A stretch of DNA of 64,000 bases from Peribolospora baueri. Taxonomy: Eukaryota; Basidiomycota; Peribolosporomycetes; Peribolosporales; Peribolosporaceae. The position numbers and the translations under genes were made by a program. The stretch is from positions 62,001 to 126,000 of the forward strand of contig JAMDHS010000045.1 of the NCBI GenBank assembly GCA_029717555.1, in the 5' to 3' direction. The notes beneath the pieces were generated by a model, which worked only from the letters and a program-made list of their open reading frames with translations, made no database searches and had not been told where the DNA came from. Numbering within the stretch: position 1 is the first letter of the stretch; every line of letters begins with the position of its first letter. This document shows, piece after piece, positions 22,265-33,882 of the stretch.

Positions 22265-25200
22265 ATGGCCCCAGCGGCGACGGCTGCACCACCACTGACA
22301 GGGAAGGCAGCCTTCGGAGAGCAACCGCTCGCCATACTTGCACTCTCGCCCCGGCCCGTCTTCTACCGGCCTCCGCACTCCACCGGCCCGCACTCCGCTG
22401 CCTCGTCTCGCCCTTCGTCTTCCAACGGCGAACCCTCCTTCCCTTCCTCCGTCGACGACTTCTCTTCCATCCCCTCCTCACCCTCCCTCCCCGCGCCACC
22501 CGCTCTGCAGACGGCCACTCTCCAGCCCAACGGCTCTCAATCGCGCCCTCGCCCATCCGCACTCTCCCCAGCGCCTACGCCTTTATCTGGCGGCGTCGTC
22601 GCAGGTGGAGGGGCCTCTAACGGCCCATCGCCTTCCGCCGCTTCTCCCTCTCCAGTCATGGCCACCACGTCACCTCCGATCCCCTCCGCCTCTCGCTCGG
22701 CAACAGGCCGAAGCCAAAGCCAAAGCCAAAGCCAAAGCCAAAGCCAAAGCCAGAGCCAGAGCCAGAGCCAGAGCTCTGCGGCCGTGACCCCTTTGCAGTC
22801 TTCCTCGCGCTCTTCCGGTGGCAGCTACTTTTCCGAAGACTTTCGTCGGAGTGCAAGTGACATTCGGAGGTTGCATTCTCTTTTGGACTCGGACGTCGTC
22901 GCCGCAGGAGGTCGGCCTCATGAGAGAGGGAGAGGGAGGGGGAGAGGGAGAGAGACCCGTGACGACCCCGGAGAGTTGCCGTCGGAGAGGACACCGTCTA
23001 CGCCAAACACGGAGACGGATGAGGAACTCTGGAGGAGGGTGAGCGCTGGCAGGGCTGGCGCCTCGCGCCGGTCGTCGGCGCGCCATTCGCCCGCTCAGAG
23101 CGTCGAGTTGAACGCGTCCACCACGACGGCCCCGGCGAGTGCGGCGGCCGGCCCGAGCAGGCATGCAGGATCGAGCGGCGGTGTCGGTGTCGGTGTCGGC
23201 AGCGGAGCGAGTCCGTTGGCCGTTCTTGCCGCGGCCAATTCTGCTCTTTCGACATCGGTCGTGCGCCCCGCCGCTCTTTCTCCGATCTCCCCCACCTCAC
23301 CGTCTTCGGTCGCCCACACGGTCCAAAGCCAAGCAGAGGTGGAGCGGGGGCGAGGGTATAGGCACGGGCACGGGCATGGGTATGACGCTTCTCCAGAAAG
23401 ACCCCCCAAGGGCGTCGCAGGCTGGGGTCTCCGGTTGGCGCGACGGTTCAGCGTGTCAACGATCAAGAGGGGTGCTGAGAAGGAGAAAGAGAGGATATCG
23501 GAGATGGGCAAGGGCAAGGAGAGGGGAGAAACAACCAAGGCGGGAGGCGAGACGAAACGAGCGACCGGCGAGCCCGGCTCGCGTCGGAGAGTGCTTAGCG
23601 CGCTCGACGACCACCACCGTCCCGCTCCCATCTCTTACCTCGATCTCGAATTGCTCCTGGGCCCGTCTTCGGGGTCGAGCCTCGACATTGGCATCGCCTC
23701 GGCGCGCGCTCGCCCTCGGCCTCGCACCGCTTCGCATGTCATGACGGCTAGAGAGCGAGCTGCACTCGTCCAAGCGGCCGACGCACGCGAGAAGCGGCGG
23801 CCAAGGCCGAAGACTTCCAAGGGCCCCGGTGAGTTTTCGGCGTGGGCGTCAGCGACGACGTCGTCGTCGTCTGGCACAGAAACCCCGCCTGGCGCCGCCG
23901 CCGACGTTGTCGGCGAGTTGCGAGCAACATCGAAGGGGTTCGACCCGCCATTAGGCAAGCAAGCTCGCCGCCGCCCCGATCCGGGCGCGGTGGTGGCAAT
24001 GGAGACCACTTCGCCGGGGCAGAAACCGACTCTGCAGCCCGGTGGTGCTTTTGTCACTTCTGCCGAGGCAATGCCCAGCGTGCGGAAACTCGGTGGCGGC
24101 GCCGCGCCCGCGCGCAACTCGACCCCAATGCCTCCACTAACCCGACCTAGCGCGGCGGGCCCTAGCACGAGCTCGGCGTTTGTGTGGAACGCGTTTCCGG
24201 GAACCGTCGGCCCCAAGGCTTCCAGCCCGACGATGCGCATCTCGACGACGGATCGTACGACGACGACCACCGTGATGGAACCGGATGACGGCCTTGGGAT
24301 GACGGGGACGAACTTCAGGTCTGTCATGCCGTCTTCGGCGGAGCATGATGCCAAGGCGGCGTCGGCTGCGTCGGCGTCGCCTTCGGGTGGCGGCCTAAAG
24401 AGCGGGATGGGTTCGTCGTCGGCCGGACTCGGTAGGAGGGCTTCAGTGCGTCGCGCTGGCGCTGGCGCTGCACCCCTTGAAGCGCTGGCGGAGAGCGATG
24501 GGAAGACGGCGGAGGAGGAGCGCGGCAAAGGTCCGTGGACGGCTCAGGACCTGGCGCGGCAGAAAATGCGCTCGCCCGGAGGAGGTGCCGCCGTCACCGG
24601 TCCCAAGGGGCACGCTGATGAGGAACCGGCACCAGGACGGGCGGCGCCGGTTCTCCCAGCCGCCTCGAGCGTAGAGGGGCAGGGAACCGGAGCAGCTCCC
24701 GTCGTCGGCCCGCCCACGGGATTCGTGGCGTCGGCCGTTCCGGAAGAGCGCGAGAGGGGACAGATGCGACCTGTTCTCACGACCGCCAGCGTCCTCTTGC
24801 CTACGTCGCCGACCTCGTCGGTATCGGCATCAGCATCGGCATCGGCACCAGTGTCGCCCCTGCAGACGTCGCCTACGTCTTCCAAACTCCGTCAAGGCTC
24901 GGGCTTCAAAAAGCCGGGATGGAGACAACGTCTGTCCCTCCTCCACTTTGGCCTCGGCGACGGTAGCGGCGGCGGCGGCGGTCGTGTGGAGACGGAAGAG
25001 GCCGGTTCGAAAGCCCTTTCTCCTTCGTCTCCGTCCGCTTCGACACCAGCAAAGTCCTCGTCGGACACAAAGACCAAGTCAGTCGCGCCTTCGATTGCGA
25101 CCGTCGCTCCTTCCGTCATCTCCCCTCCCGTTGCCACCAAGAGCGGCCCAACCCCTTCTTCGCCGAAAACACCGAGGAAGACGGCTCCGCCTGCCGTCGT

Positions 25201-28039
25201 CTCGAGCCTCTCGTCTTCGCCTCCCCTTCTGCCGTTGGCCGCCGCACAGCTCGCTCTGTCGCGAGCCACCGCCACAGGTTCCACGGCCGTCGGCGGTCTG
25301 ACCTCGGCCTCGTCGAAACCACCGACGGATGCGCCTCTCTCTTCTCACCTCGCCTTTCCTTCTACCGACGACGCTTCGTCTCCCGCATCCCCCACCCAAC
25401 GGCTCCCTCCCTCTACAGGCGCGGGCGGAGACAAGTCGACAGGCGCTCACGGTACGGCTAGGAGCGCCCTGTCGTGGCTGTTGCGTCCACGCGACCGAGC
25501 ACGCACGCTGAGCGGCAAGAGCGCCGCCACCGCCGCCGTCGCTTCTTCCGCTGGGTTGGCACCGCTGACACCTACGACTGGCGGTGTGCCTCCCGGGACG
25601 GGGACGGGGACGGGTGCGCAGGCTAGCGACACGCTCGCTAGAAGGGGCTCTCGAAAGCTTCAGAAGAAGCGCGGCGACGACGTCAAGGGGGCCGGCGCCG
25701 GCCGAGAGGGCGACAGACAGAAGGTATTTCCTCGCGTACGGCGTCCTGAGGACGGGGCGGGGAACGGCCAGGCGGAGTGGAGCGCAGAGGAAGGGGGAGA
25801 AGAAGAGGACTGGGTACGCGTCCGCGAGCCATCTGGCTCGTTCTCTCGTGTCATGGGCGCCATGTCGCTCCAGGCCGTGCGTCAGGACGAAAGCGCCGGC
25901 ACATGGGGCAGGGTCGGAGTCGGAGTCGTGGGAGCGCGCAGGGCGAGGGTGAAGAGTCTCGAGTCGGACGATCTCAAGCGGCAGCGCGAGCGAGAGGCGG
26001 AGATTGCGCGCGATCGGAAGAGATTGACTGTCGCCGACCTTCTTCGCGCTAGTGCCTCCGAGTTCACTCAGCCAGAGCGGCGCGCTGGCGGTAGTGGTGG
26101 TGGTGGTGACGGCGGTCAACAAGAGTCTTTAGTTGAACTGGGGCCGAGACCCAGCTTGCCTCGCGGCCTTTCTGGCGTGGGAGTAGAGCACCGGCAGGGA
26201 AGACTAGGACCAGGGCCAGGCGGAGCAAAGTCTGGCAAGGGAGCGAGCGGATTGAAACTGACGTCCATCAGCCAGCCGGTCGTGGGACGGCCGACGGCAG
26301 GGTTGGAATCCTGCTCGTCCAGTCGCACTTCCATCTCCACCGCTCCCTCCTTTCCAGGAGGCGTCATGACCTCTCCGAGCGCGAGCGGCAACGTCGCCGG
26401 GCCGCCTTCCTCATCCTCTTCGCAGGTGCGCACGGGAAGCCAGGCTGGCCCGCCTTCCCTTCCTCCTCATCTCAGTTCTGGAAACGCGGCGCTCTCGACC
26501 GTCTCCGCCAGCTCGAGTGTCTCGTGCGCGTCCAGTCTGGAGCGTAGTGGTCTGCTAGGTAGCATCGTCGAGAACGACGAGGCGATGCGCAGTGTGTCCA
26601 GTCTCGTTGCCGCCGCTGTGCCTCAGGCCGATCAAGCTCAAGGCCGTGTCCAGCTCCCTGGTCCTACGGGCGCGGGGGATGCCTTTGCCCGCGCGCCCGG
26701 GACGAAACTGAGTAGACATTCGTCGCTGCGCTCGAACAGAGCCGTCGAGGACGGCGGTTCCCCAGCTGCCCCGCCAGCACCGCCCAGCGCTTTCACTCGT
26801 CATCACTCGCCTCTGCTCCGAACGTCTGTGCCCCTCTCGGACGATGACGAAGGCGAGGTCGGCCACGCCCACGCTCCGGTGCGCAGGCGATCCTCACGGC
26901 GCAGGAAGGACTCACAGAGCAGCAGCCTGCTCGCCCCCGAGGCGGCAACGGGAGGGACCAAGGCGTCGAGCGAGCTTGGCGTGGAGCCGTCTCAGGCCGT
27001 TGCCACCAGAGTTCAGAGCCAGAGACGCTCGCGTCGTAGGGTCATGAGTGAGCCGGACCAGCCATTGGTTTTCCAGAAGCAGCCGATCCGGCCTTTGGCC
27101 AGTGTGGGCGTCGTTGGTTCTCCACCGCCTTCCCCCGTCGTGCTTTCTGCCATGGGCGTATCTGCCCTCGCTTCCCCACCCTTGATCACCTTGGATGGGG
27201 AAGAGGGTGCGGGAGGCGCTAGCACGGGGACGGTGAGCGCAGGGATACACGTGAGCTCCAGCGAGACGGACACCATCAAAGCCGCCGCGACCTCCAGCGG
27301 CAGGGGAGGGATGCGCTGGGGAGCCGGCTTATCAAGCAGGCGGACCTCCGAGCCGAGCTCCGAGTTTGCTCCAGCAGAGTTCGTGTCGGGCACGGTCGGT
27401 GCACCTTGGTACCGCCATCCTCCGTCGGCACACAACAGGACGTCCACCTCGAAGCTCAGCGGGCTCGCCCATCGACGCTCATCATCCTCTCTACAGACTC
27501 CATACGGCATGATGTCGCCCCTCTCCCAACTGCACATGCCTGCACCCTCTCGCATGCTCGAGCATTCCGCCTCGTCCTCAGCCATGTACTCTGCCTATAC
27601 CCCATCGTCCGAAGCTGCCCTGCCCACGACGCCAACTGGAACGTCTGTCACGGGCGCCACGTCCGTCGAGGCTCTGTCGACCAGCAGCAGCCCTGACTTC
27701 CCTGGGGCCGCCCAGAGACGGCCTCGTGCAATGTCTTTGCTTTCCCTCTCTCGGCCAGCTACGCTCGTCCTCACCCCGCCTCCCGTGCCGACTCCCGAGA
27801 TGGCAGTTTCCGAACAACATAGCAGCGGAGGAGGGGCCCGAGATCGCGGTGCAAGCGGCTACTTTGACCTCGACCGTCGAGCGGCTGAGAAGCTGGAGGG
27901 CGAGGACGACGGAGAGGAAGGCGATCTCCGGAGATCCGGTGGGGCCGGAGCGGGGCCAAGCGATGAGGGGGCGGTGGTGGTGGAAGAGGATATCATCCTT
28001 ATCCGACCTGAGGGGGATGAGGACCGGAGCGACGAATGA
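22265..28039 (+). CDS. Large Ser/Ala/Pro-rich low-complexity protein of unknown function
   Basis: One uninterrupted frame of 1,924 codons in a region where most genes have several introns. I recognise no domain. The protein is dominated by Ser, Ala, Pro, Gly and Thr with scattered basic patches. Visible features are a Ser-Gln repeat at about 155-170 coded by the ccaaag/cagagc array, and a charged segment near 390-430 (KEKERISEMGKGKERGE). There is a somewhat more ordered-looking stretch at about 458-475 (ISYLDLELLLGPSSGSSLDI), an Arg-rich helix-like segment near 495-520 (TARERAALVQAADAREKRR), and another near 1240-1265 (DDLKRQREREAEIARDRKR). The C-terminus is acidic. Many RRSS and RxxS contexts suggest a heavily phosphorylated disordered scaffold or regulator, which is inference only. 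The first ATG of the frame is used. The strongly codon-like third-position GC and lack of stops over 5.7 kb support real coding. Confidence 0.8.
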   Translation: MAPAATAAPPLTGKAAFGEQPLAILALSPRPVFYRPPHSTGPHSAASSRPSSSNGEPSFPSSVDDFSSIPSSPSLPAPPALQTATLQPNGSQSRPRPSALSPAPTPLSGGVVAGGGASNGPSPSAASPSPVMATTSPPIPSASRSATGRSQSQSQSQSQSQSQSQSQSQSSAAVTPLQSSSRSSGGSYFSEDFRRSASDIRRLHSLLDSDVVAAGGRPHERGRGRGRGRETRDDPGELPSERTPSTPNTETDEELWRRVSAGRAGASRRSSARHSPAQSVELNASTTTAPASAAAGPSRHAGSSGGVGVGVGSGASPLAVLAAANSALSTSVVRPAALSPISPTSPSSVAHTVQSQAEVERGRGYRHGHGHGYDASPERPPKGVAGWGLRLARRFSVSTIKRGAEKEKERISEMGKGKERGETTKAGGETKRATGEPGSRRRVLSALDDHHRPAPISYLDLELLLGPSSGSSLDIGIASARARPRPRTASHVMTARERAALVQAADAREKRRPRPKTSKGPGEFSAWASATTSSSSGTETPPGAAADVVGELRATSKGFDPPLGKQARRRPDPGAVVAMETTSPGQKPTLQPGGAFVTSAEAMPSVRKLGGGAAPARNSTPMPPLTRPSAAGPSTSSAFVWNAFPGTVGPKASSPTMRISTTDRTTTTTVMEPDDGLGMTGTNFRSVMPSSAEHDAKAASAASASPSGGGLKSGMGSSSAGLGRRASVRRAGAGAAPLEALAESDGKTAEEERGKGPWTAQDLARQKMRSPGGGAAVTGPKGHADEEPAPGRAAPVLPAASSVEGQGTGAAPVVGPPTGFVASAVPEERERGQMRPVLTTASVLLPTSPTSSVSASASASAPVSPLQTSPTSSKLRQGSGFKKPGWRQRLSLLHFGLGDGSGGGGGRVETEEAGSKALSPSSPSASTPAKSSSDTKTKSVAPSIATVAPSVISPPVATKSGPTPSSPKTPRKTAPPAVVSSLSSSPPLLPLAAAQLALSRATATGSTAVGGLTSASSKPPTDAPLSSHLAFPSTDDASSPASPTQRLPPSTGAGGDKSTGAHGTARSALSWLLRPRDRARTLSGKSAATAAVASSAGLAPLTPTTGGVPPGTGTGTGAQASDTLARRGSRKLQKKRGDDVKGAGAGREGDRQKVFPRVRRPEDGAGNGQAEWSAEEGGEEEDWVRVREPSGSFSRVMGAMSLQAVRQDESAGTWGRVGVGVVGARRARVKSLESDDLKRQREREAEIARDRKRLTVADLLRASASEFTQPERRAGGSGGGGDGGQQESLVELGPRPSLPRGLSGVGVEHRQGRLGPGPGGAKSGKGASGLKLTSISQPVVGRPTAGLESCSSSRTSISTAPSFPGGVMTSPSASGNVAGPPSSSSSQVRTGSQAGPPSLPPHLSSGNAALSTVSASSSVSCASSLERSGLLGSIVENDEAMRSVSSLVAAAVPQADQAQGRVQLPGPTGAGDAFARAPGTKLSRHSSLRSNRAVEDGGSPAAPPAPPSAFTRHHSPLLRTSVPLSDDDEGEVGHAHAPVRRRSSRRRKDSQSSSLLAPEAATGGTKASSELGVEPSQAVATRVQSQRRSRRRVMSEPDQPLVFQKQPIRPLASVGVVGSPPPSPVVLSAMGVSALASPPLITLDGEEGAGGASTGTVSAGIHVSSSETDTIKAAATSSGRGGMRWGAGLSSRRTSEPSSEFAPAEFVSGTVGAPWYRHPPSAHNRTSTSKLSGLAHRRSSSSLQTPYGMMSPLSQLHMPAPSRMLEHSASSSAMYSAYTPSSEAALPTTPTGTSVTGATSVEALSTSSSPDFPGAAQRRPRAMSLLSLSRPATLVLTPPPVPTPEMAVSEQHSSGGGARDRGASGYFDLDRRAAEKLEGEDDGEEGDLRRSGGAGAGPSDEGAVVVEEDIILIRPEGDEDRSDE
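22714..22776. repeat. Hexanucleotide array coding for Ser-Gln repeats
   Basis: Tandem ccaaag units passing into ccagag units, in frame within the large unknown protein, giving alternating Ser and Gln. Likely length-variable between strains. Confidence 0.9.
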
Positions 28040-28823
28040 AGGAACACTACTCGTCGCATTTACCCTATCGGCAATCGGAGCCCAGCTATGAACTTCAAAA
28101 ATGTCCCGAGCCCGGACTTAGAGAGCAGCACTCTCTTTAGGCGCAAGCCCTTTCGCGGCACATCGCTCGCCGCCTCATCCTCCATCCAGATGCGCTCCAC
28201 GTGCACGCGTCCTTTCTCTCATCGACCGCTGCTTGGTCCTGCTTTATTTTTGTTTGCTACAGATCCAGACACACTGCTTGCTTCGCTTTCTTGTACGGAA
28301 TCTTTCTTTCCTTGCCTATCCCCACGGCCGCTCACCTTCATACCCAGGGGGTCGCTTCGGTTTCCCGGTCATCCACGTCGTCACCTTCGCGTTCTCGCCT
28401 TCCGTTTGTCTAGCATAGTGATACCTTCGCCTTCGGTTACCGTTCTTCACCCCTTTTGCTGGTCTTTTCAATATGCGTTCGAGTGCATCGCACCCCATCT
28501 TTCCTTCCCCTCGTCCCGCATGCCATTTTCGTATGACTTTGTGGTATCGCGCGCCACGAACGGTGCCCATGGTCATAGCCGACCACTTGCGTCTCGTTCA
28601 GACCATACCTTACCACTAGCGCCTGTAGCTTTTGCCTTTTTCAGCACTGTATTTTCGTCGTGGCGCCTTAAGGCATTTTGGTCCCCTCATGGGGATTACG
28701 ACGATCTCTCGCGTGCGTTCGTGATCGAGTACTTTACGCGATCGATCCCCGTAGCTTGTTTCTGGCGACGGCACACCGCTCTGAACGTCCATCAACGACG
28801 CTTCGCCACTCTAGTCTTCGACC
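28040..28823. other. Intergenic stretch
   Basis: About 780 bases between the large unknown protein and DNA polymerase eta, both plus strand. T/C-rich and lower in GC than its flanks. An open frame crosses it but lacks an ATG start and any conserved pattern, so I leave it out. Confidence 0.45.
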
Positions 28824-31800
28824 ATGTCGTCACCCCAAAGACCGGCACAAGGCACCACCAGCGTTGGTCCCCCTCCAAGGATGGAAGGGAAGGAGAAAGA
28901 GCGCGAAAGGACGCCACCGTTCGGTCGGAGGGGAGAGGGAGCAGGCAGTGAGCCTACGGTGACGTATCGGCATGTCCTCAGCCCTCAGACGTTGAACCCC
29001 CAGTGAGTTCGTCAAAGTCGGACGGGCACACGGATTCTTGCTGGGCGCCCCTCCGTTCCCATAAACCGTTCCCGCCTCAGCCCCGCGGCCCTCTCATCCT
29101 CTCTTCGTTGCATCGCACGCCTCACCTCACGATTCTGAAGCAATCCTCTCCGCGTCGTCTCGGTCTGTGACGTGGACGCCGCCTACGCTCTCTTCGAAGC
29201 GGCTCGGCTAGGTATCGACGGACAGAAGGTGCCGCTGGCGGTTCAGCAATGGCAAGGCCTCGTGAGTGAGACGCATCCGTATGGCCGTCTTGTGCCCATC
29301 CATACGCCTCTGCGCCGTCGTCCCCTCCCCCGGGGCGTCACGCCCGGGGAGTGATGGAGGCAAGGTTCTGATCGGCAGTCACCTTCACCCTTCTATGGAC
29401 AGATCGCCGTCAACTACCCCGCTCGGAAATTTGGAATCACCAGACACGAGACGGCGACAGAGGCTAAGAGGAAGTGTCCCGAACTGATCTGCGTTCACGT
29501 AGCGACGTACAAGGAGGGCGAGGTGAGCTTTCTGCGTCATCCGCGAGAACCTGCCCAAGCAGGCGGGGTTAACATTGTTTTCGCTTTCATCATACGCAAT
29601 CGCAGGAGCAGGCGGGGTACTGGGAAAACCCCCGTCCGGAAACGCACAAGGTCTCCCTGGATCCTTACAGGAGGGAGAGCAAGAAGATCGTCGCCATCTT
29701 CCGGGAAATGTGCCCGACAGCTCTCATAGGTGGGTGGACAGTCACCCCTGCAGTGGTCTCATTTGCTCTCACTGTCTTCCTCAACCATCCTCTTGACGTC
29801 GCTCTGCAGAGAAAGCGTCGATCGACGAAAGCTATTTCGATCTGACCGCTCCCGTAAGGGACTTGCTGCTGGAGAGGTACCCACATCTTCGCGACCTGCC
29901 TCCGGAGGGCTTGGACACCCCGCTACCGCCTCCGCCCAAGGTGCCTTGGAAAGGCCTCGGTAACCTCATTCCCATGGATGGTGAGGGGCCAGCTTCGATA
30001 TCAGTGCCCAAACGAGAAAGTAGGCACGATGTGAAAGGGTCGGCTGTGGCAGCTGGAGAGGCATCGACATCCCGTTCTCCGTCGCCTGTGCCTGCGGTTG
30101 AGTCAGATCTATCTTCAGGGCCTCAGGGTGACGCGTCAGCTGCTCCCGGCGACGAGCAGTTCGACGCCGGAGCGGAGGATTCGATGGAACAGGGCGAGTT
30201 CACGAGAACGTGGTCCGACGTGGCTCTTGCCTTCGGAGCTGAGATCATGGCAAAAGTCCGTCGGGCGGTGCGCGACAGGCTGACCTATACCACTTCGGCG
30301 GGGATAGCGCGTAACAAGTCGTTGGCCAAGCTCTGTTCGTCTTGGAAGAAGCCGGACGCTCAGACTGTCCTGCGAAACGGAGCGATCGGCGGCTTTCTCG
30401 AAGAGCTGCCCTTTCAAAAGATTCGCTTCTTGGGCGGAAAACTGGGGGAGGCTGTGGCCAAGGAGTGGGACTCGAACACCGTGGGCGACCTGTGGTGAGT
30501 ACTGTCTGATATCGGCGGGAGGAACGTCAAGACGATCTGACTCTTGGTCCTTGTGACTCGCGGTGCATGCATCGAAAGGTCCGTAAGTTTGGAGGAAATG
30601 CAGAGACGCTTAGGAGAAGAGAGCGTGTGGGTGTACGATGTTTTGAGAGTGAGTCGGGCCGGCATCAAAGCTTGCTATCTCCTGAATGCCGGAGCTGACT
30701 AGATTTACATGTTTGGCCGCCAGGGAGTCGACTATAGCGAAGTGACAGAGCGAGAAGCCAACAAGTCGATGCTGGCAGCGAAGAACGTGCAGCCGGCGAT
30801 CACCCGGACGGAAGAGGCACTCAGATGGCTCAAGATCCTCTCGGCGGAGCTGGTCATCCGGCTACGAGAACAACGGGAAGAGCGTCCAAGTCTATGGCCG
30901 AAGACGCTCGTACTTCACTACCGAAAGCCGAGCGAGAGCGCACGGTCTCGACAATGTACCTTCCCTTACACTCGCAACTTGAACGCCGAAGTTGTGCTCA
31001 AGCTGGCAGAGAAGCTCTGGAAGGAGAGCTTGGGTGAGCAGATCGCTAGGGGGAGTATGGGTAAGGTCAGCAACATCTCGCTCGGCTTCCATGGGCTCGA
31101 AGAAGGAGAGACGGGTCAGAAGAATATCGAGGGTTTTTTCGGGAAGGCCCCCTCGGTGCGCCCGAAGCGTCCGATGGAGGAGGCTGTCGAGAGTACGGAT
31201 GGAGGAGCGGCCAGTTCGATTCCGCAATTCGGGCCATCGGCTCGGTCATCGCTAGCGCCGCCATCCAAGAAGCGCAAACCACCACGAGGGCTGGACGTCT
31301 TTTTCGCTTCTCAAGCTGTTCAGCAACCTACCGTGGGATCGTCGTCCGCGGGCGCACGACCAAAGTCGCCAACTCCACGATCCGGCTCGGAATCGTCGGC
31401 CGACAGCTTGTCAACCTGGGTTTGCCCGCAATGCTCCAAGGTCATTACTGTCTCTGCGGAAAAGGACCAGGAAGCGGAGGGGGCCCTGCACAACGCTCGA
31501 CAAGGGCATGAGGTGAGCTTTCCGATTTCGCTTGCTCCTCTTCGGGACAATCGGACGGCGCGATTGACCTCGCCACGGCGTGCTCCTATCTCACATAAAC
31601 CAGGACTGGCATTTCGCGGAAAGCCTCGCGGAAGCCGATCGCGCGATAAATGGAGCGGCTGCGAAGCCGCCAGGTTCGCCTCGCTCTGCCACCCGAAGAG
31701 ACGCCACTCGTGTTGGAACAAGTCATCGAGGTGCGACGACGGCTCCGAGCCAAGCCAGCGGATGCCAAGAGAAGAAGCACTCGAGAGACAAAGGGCAGAC

Positions 31801-31840
31801 GGCTTTGAGCTCGTTCTTCGGCCCCAGCCGGCACCGATGA
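28824..31840 (+). CDS. RAD30: DNA polymerase eta (Y-family translesion polymerase, Rad30)
   Basis: Eight exons: 28824-29002, 29141-29261, 29403-29522, 29606-29729, 29810-30494, 30579-30648, 30724-31512 and 31604-31840; 774 residues. The palm has D70 in VSVCDVDAAY and the acidic pair D187/E188 in ASIDESYFDLT. The fingers motif YPARKFGITRHETATEAK and helix-hairpin-helix region (TSAGIARNKSLAKL, then LPFQKIRFLGGKLG) are typical of eta. The little-finger domain follows (KTLVLHYRKP). Near the C-terminus a UBZ ubiquitin-binding finger uses C667, C670, H695 and H699 (HEDWHFAESL). FF motifs that can bind PCNA or Rev1 lie at 565-572 (QKNIEGFF), 623-627 (LDVFF, next to the basic KKRKPPRG) and 761-768 (QTALSSFF). 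The enzyme bypasses UV dimers accurately at stalled forks after PCNA ubiquitination. The Ser-rich insert between palm motifs (about 245-310) is larger than usual. Confidence 0.95.
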
Positions 31841-33066
31841 CAGAGGGGGTCACCGCAGGTTCAGATTCATGAGATTTTGGCTGCCTCCTCGTGGCTCGTG
31901 GGCAGCTCTTCGTTGTTTGGAGACAACCCCTCGCGCCCATCGCTTCCCCTGTGACCGTGAAGGATGGCATGCGGCCGAATAAGGCTACCTTTTCGCGCAC
32001 GTCGCACACGCCAAGGGGAAAGCGCGAAAGGGGTGACGAGAAAGTCGTCAGCGTGTCAATGCAGGCAAACCCTGAGTTCTCCACCGTTCATAATGTCGAG
32101 CTAAGGTTAAGATCTCTTTTTCCACTTTTCGTTCCCATCCTATGACGGCGGCGATGTCGAAGCTGCTGCCGCCCAAGGCATACCAGTTCATGCTCTTTTT
32201 TTTTTACTTCAGGTACGCGCCGTGAAACGATGTGACGACGTGCTACCTACATGCTCGCGAACGAGCGACCTGGCCTGATACCGATCTCAGCGCGTGGCAT
32301 GCAAAGAAGAGAAATTGCTATGCACCATGCGTCCGGGTCCTGTCATCCGTGTGCGTGTGCGGGTGGGGAGTGCTCAGAGTTTCACTTTCTCGTTGCGTTG
32401 CGACACCTTCCTATCCCCTTTCCCCGCCAACCACCCGTTCTCGACCACCCACCTCGTGATCGTCTCAAGCCAGGTGAACTTTGCTTGCTCTGGCCCTTGG
32501 CGGACGAACGTGAGCAGGCTGCAGAACCGAAAAGGATCTGGCCAAAGTGGCTGTCAAGACGAGAGAGAACTGGACGCAGCAGATCAACCCCTGAGCGATC
32601 GACGACGTAGCCCTTCCGATCCTTTCTTCCTTTCTCATTGAGCGGCTCTTGAACTCTATTTTTATTTTTGCTTTTGCTTTTCCCCTTCCCCGCCCCGACT
32701 CTTCCCTCCTTCGCCGGCAGGTCTGCGAGAGCATGTTCCATACATAGAGCTATCTTTGCAGCAAGGGACTCCACTTCGAGCCTCGAGAAGGTGCTCGCAC
32801 ACCCCCCCGCTCCCCCTCAATTCTAGGCAGGGTCTCAAAACAGGCTCCAATTGCACCCTGTTCGCAAGCCAGCCAGCCAGCCAGCGTGAGCCATCGAATC
32901 GCATCGACGAGCGAGCGTGGTGACGTCCGGGCTCGGTCCTGTTTCTCGATCTGCTCTGCCCTGTGTACTGTACAGGACAGCAGACGGAGTGGGGCGGCGA
33001 AAGGAAGGAGACGTCGAAAAAGGTCGAAAAAGGAGAAGAAAAATTGCGTATGGGCGAGGGCGACGT

Positions 33067-33096
33067 ACGTCCGTCCGTCCGTCCGTCCGTCCGTCA
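33067..33096. repeat. gtcc microsatellite
   Basis: Seven to eight tandem gtcc units followed by three gtcagcct-like units. Confidence 0.9.
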
Positions 33097-33852
33097 GCCT
33101 GTCAGCCTGTCAGACCTGGACGTCCGCTCAGAAGGAGACAAGAAGTCAGTTGGTGGTTTCCAAGATCGAGGCCGATCAGCGCGGCGTGCCTGTTGGACGT
33201 GGTCGTGATCTGATCGATGATGGATGCGACGGGCGGACGGGCAAGTCATCGATCGAGTCAAGACAAGGATCGGCTGGTCGGACGTGGCCATCCAATTGTC
33301 CGCTTGACGGTTCGGTTCGGTTAGGTTTGGCTTGGTCCAGTTCGAGGTCGGGAGCTTGTCTCAGCCCCGTTCCGTGCATCGTCAGCGGCCGTTGGAATAG
33401 GCAGACGAAGAAAGAAGCTCGGGTTCGCGAATGACAGCAGACGGAACGGGCCGCGCCTCGCCTGAGCCTTACGAGAGCGTGTGATATGGATGCACATCGT
33501 TCCGACGCGACACCCGCCATGCCCTCGTTGGCGGCGCTAGGTGCCTTGACAGATAGGGTGACGCTTGCGGGCGGACACACCGCCATCTCGGACGACGTCC
33601 GAAGAGGCGAGCTGAGCGTAGGAGAGAAAGGATCGAAGCAAGAAGGGCTATGGATGGATGGATGGATGGATGATTCGATCGAACCGACGCCATCGCCGTG
33701 CGCCGACGGCCGATCGACGTCGGTGCAAACGAGAAAATGTGAGAAAAAAAGGAAAACGGCGGGTGAGTTAGCTGAGAAAGAAAGCGGATTGCGAACCGAA
33801 AAGGGAAAAAGTGAGAGAAGGAAGAGCTTGTTCGGTGAGCGCCCAAGCGGCC

Positions 33853-33882
33853 TCGGTCGGTCGGTCGGTCGGTCGGTCGGTC
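33853..33882. repeat. tcgg microsatellite
   Basis: Seven tandem tcgg units. Confidence 0.9.

Noticed and set aside
25079-26122. 347-codon minus-strand frame within the large unknown protein
   Set aside because: Arg/Ser-rich shadow of the plus-strand frame; no start context or splice partners.
28088-28951. 287-codon frame upstream of polymerase eta
   Set aside because: No ATG at its start, T-rich untranslated character, and it overlaps the well-supported polymerase first exon in another frame.
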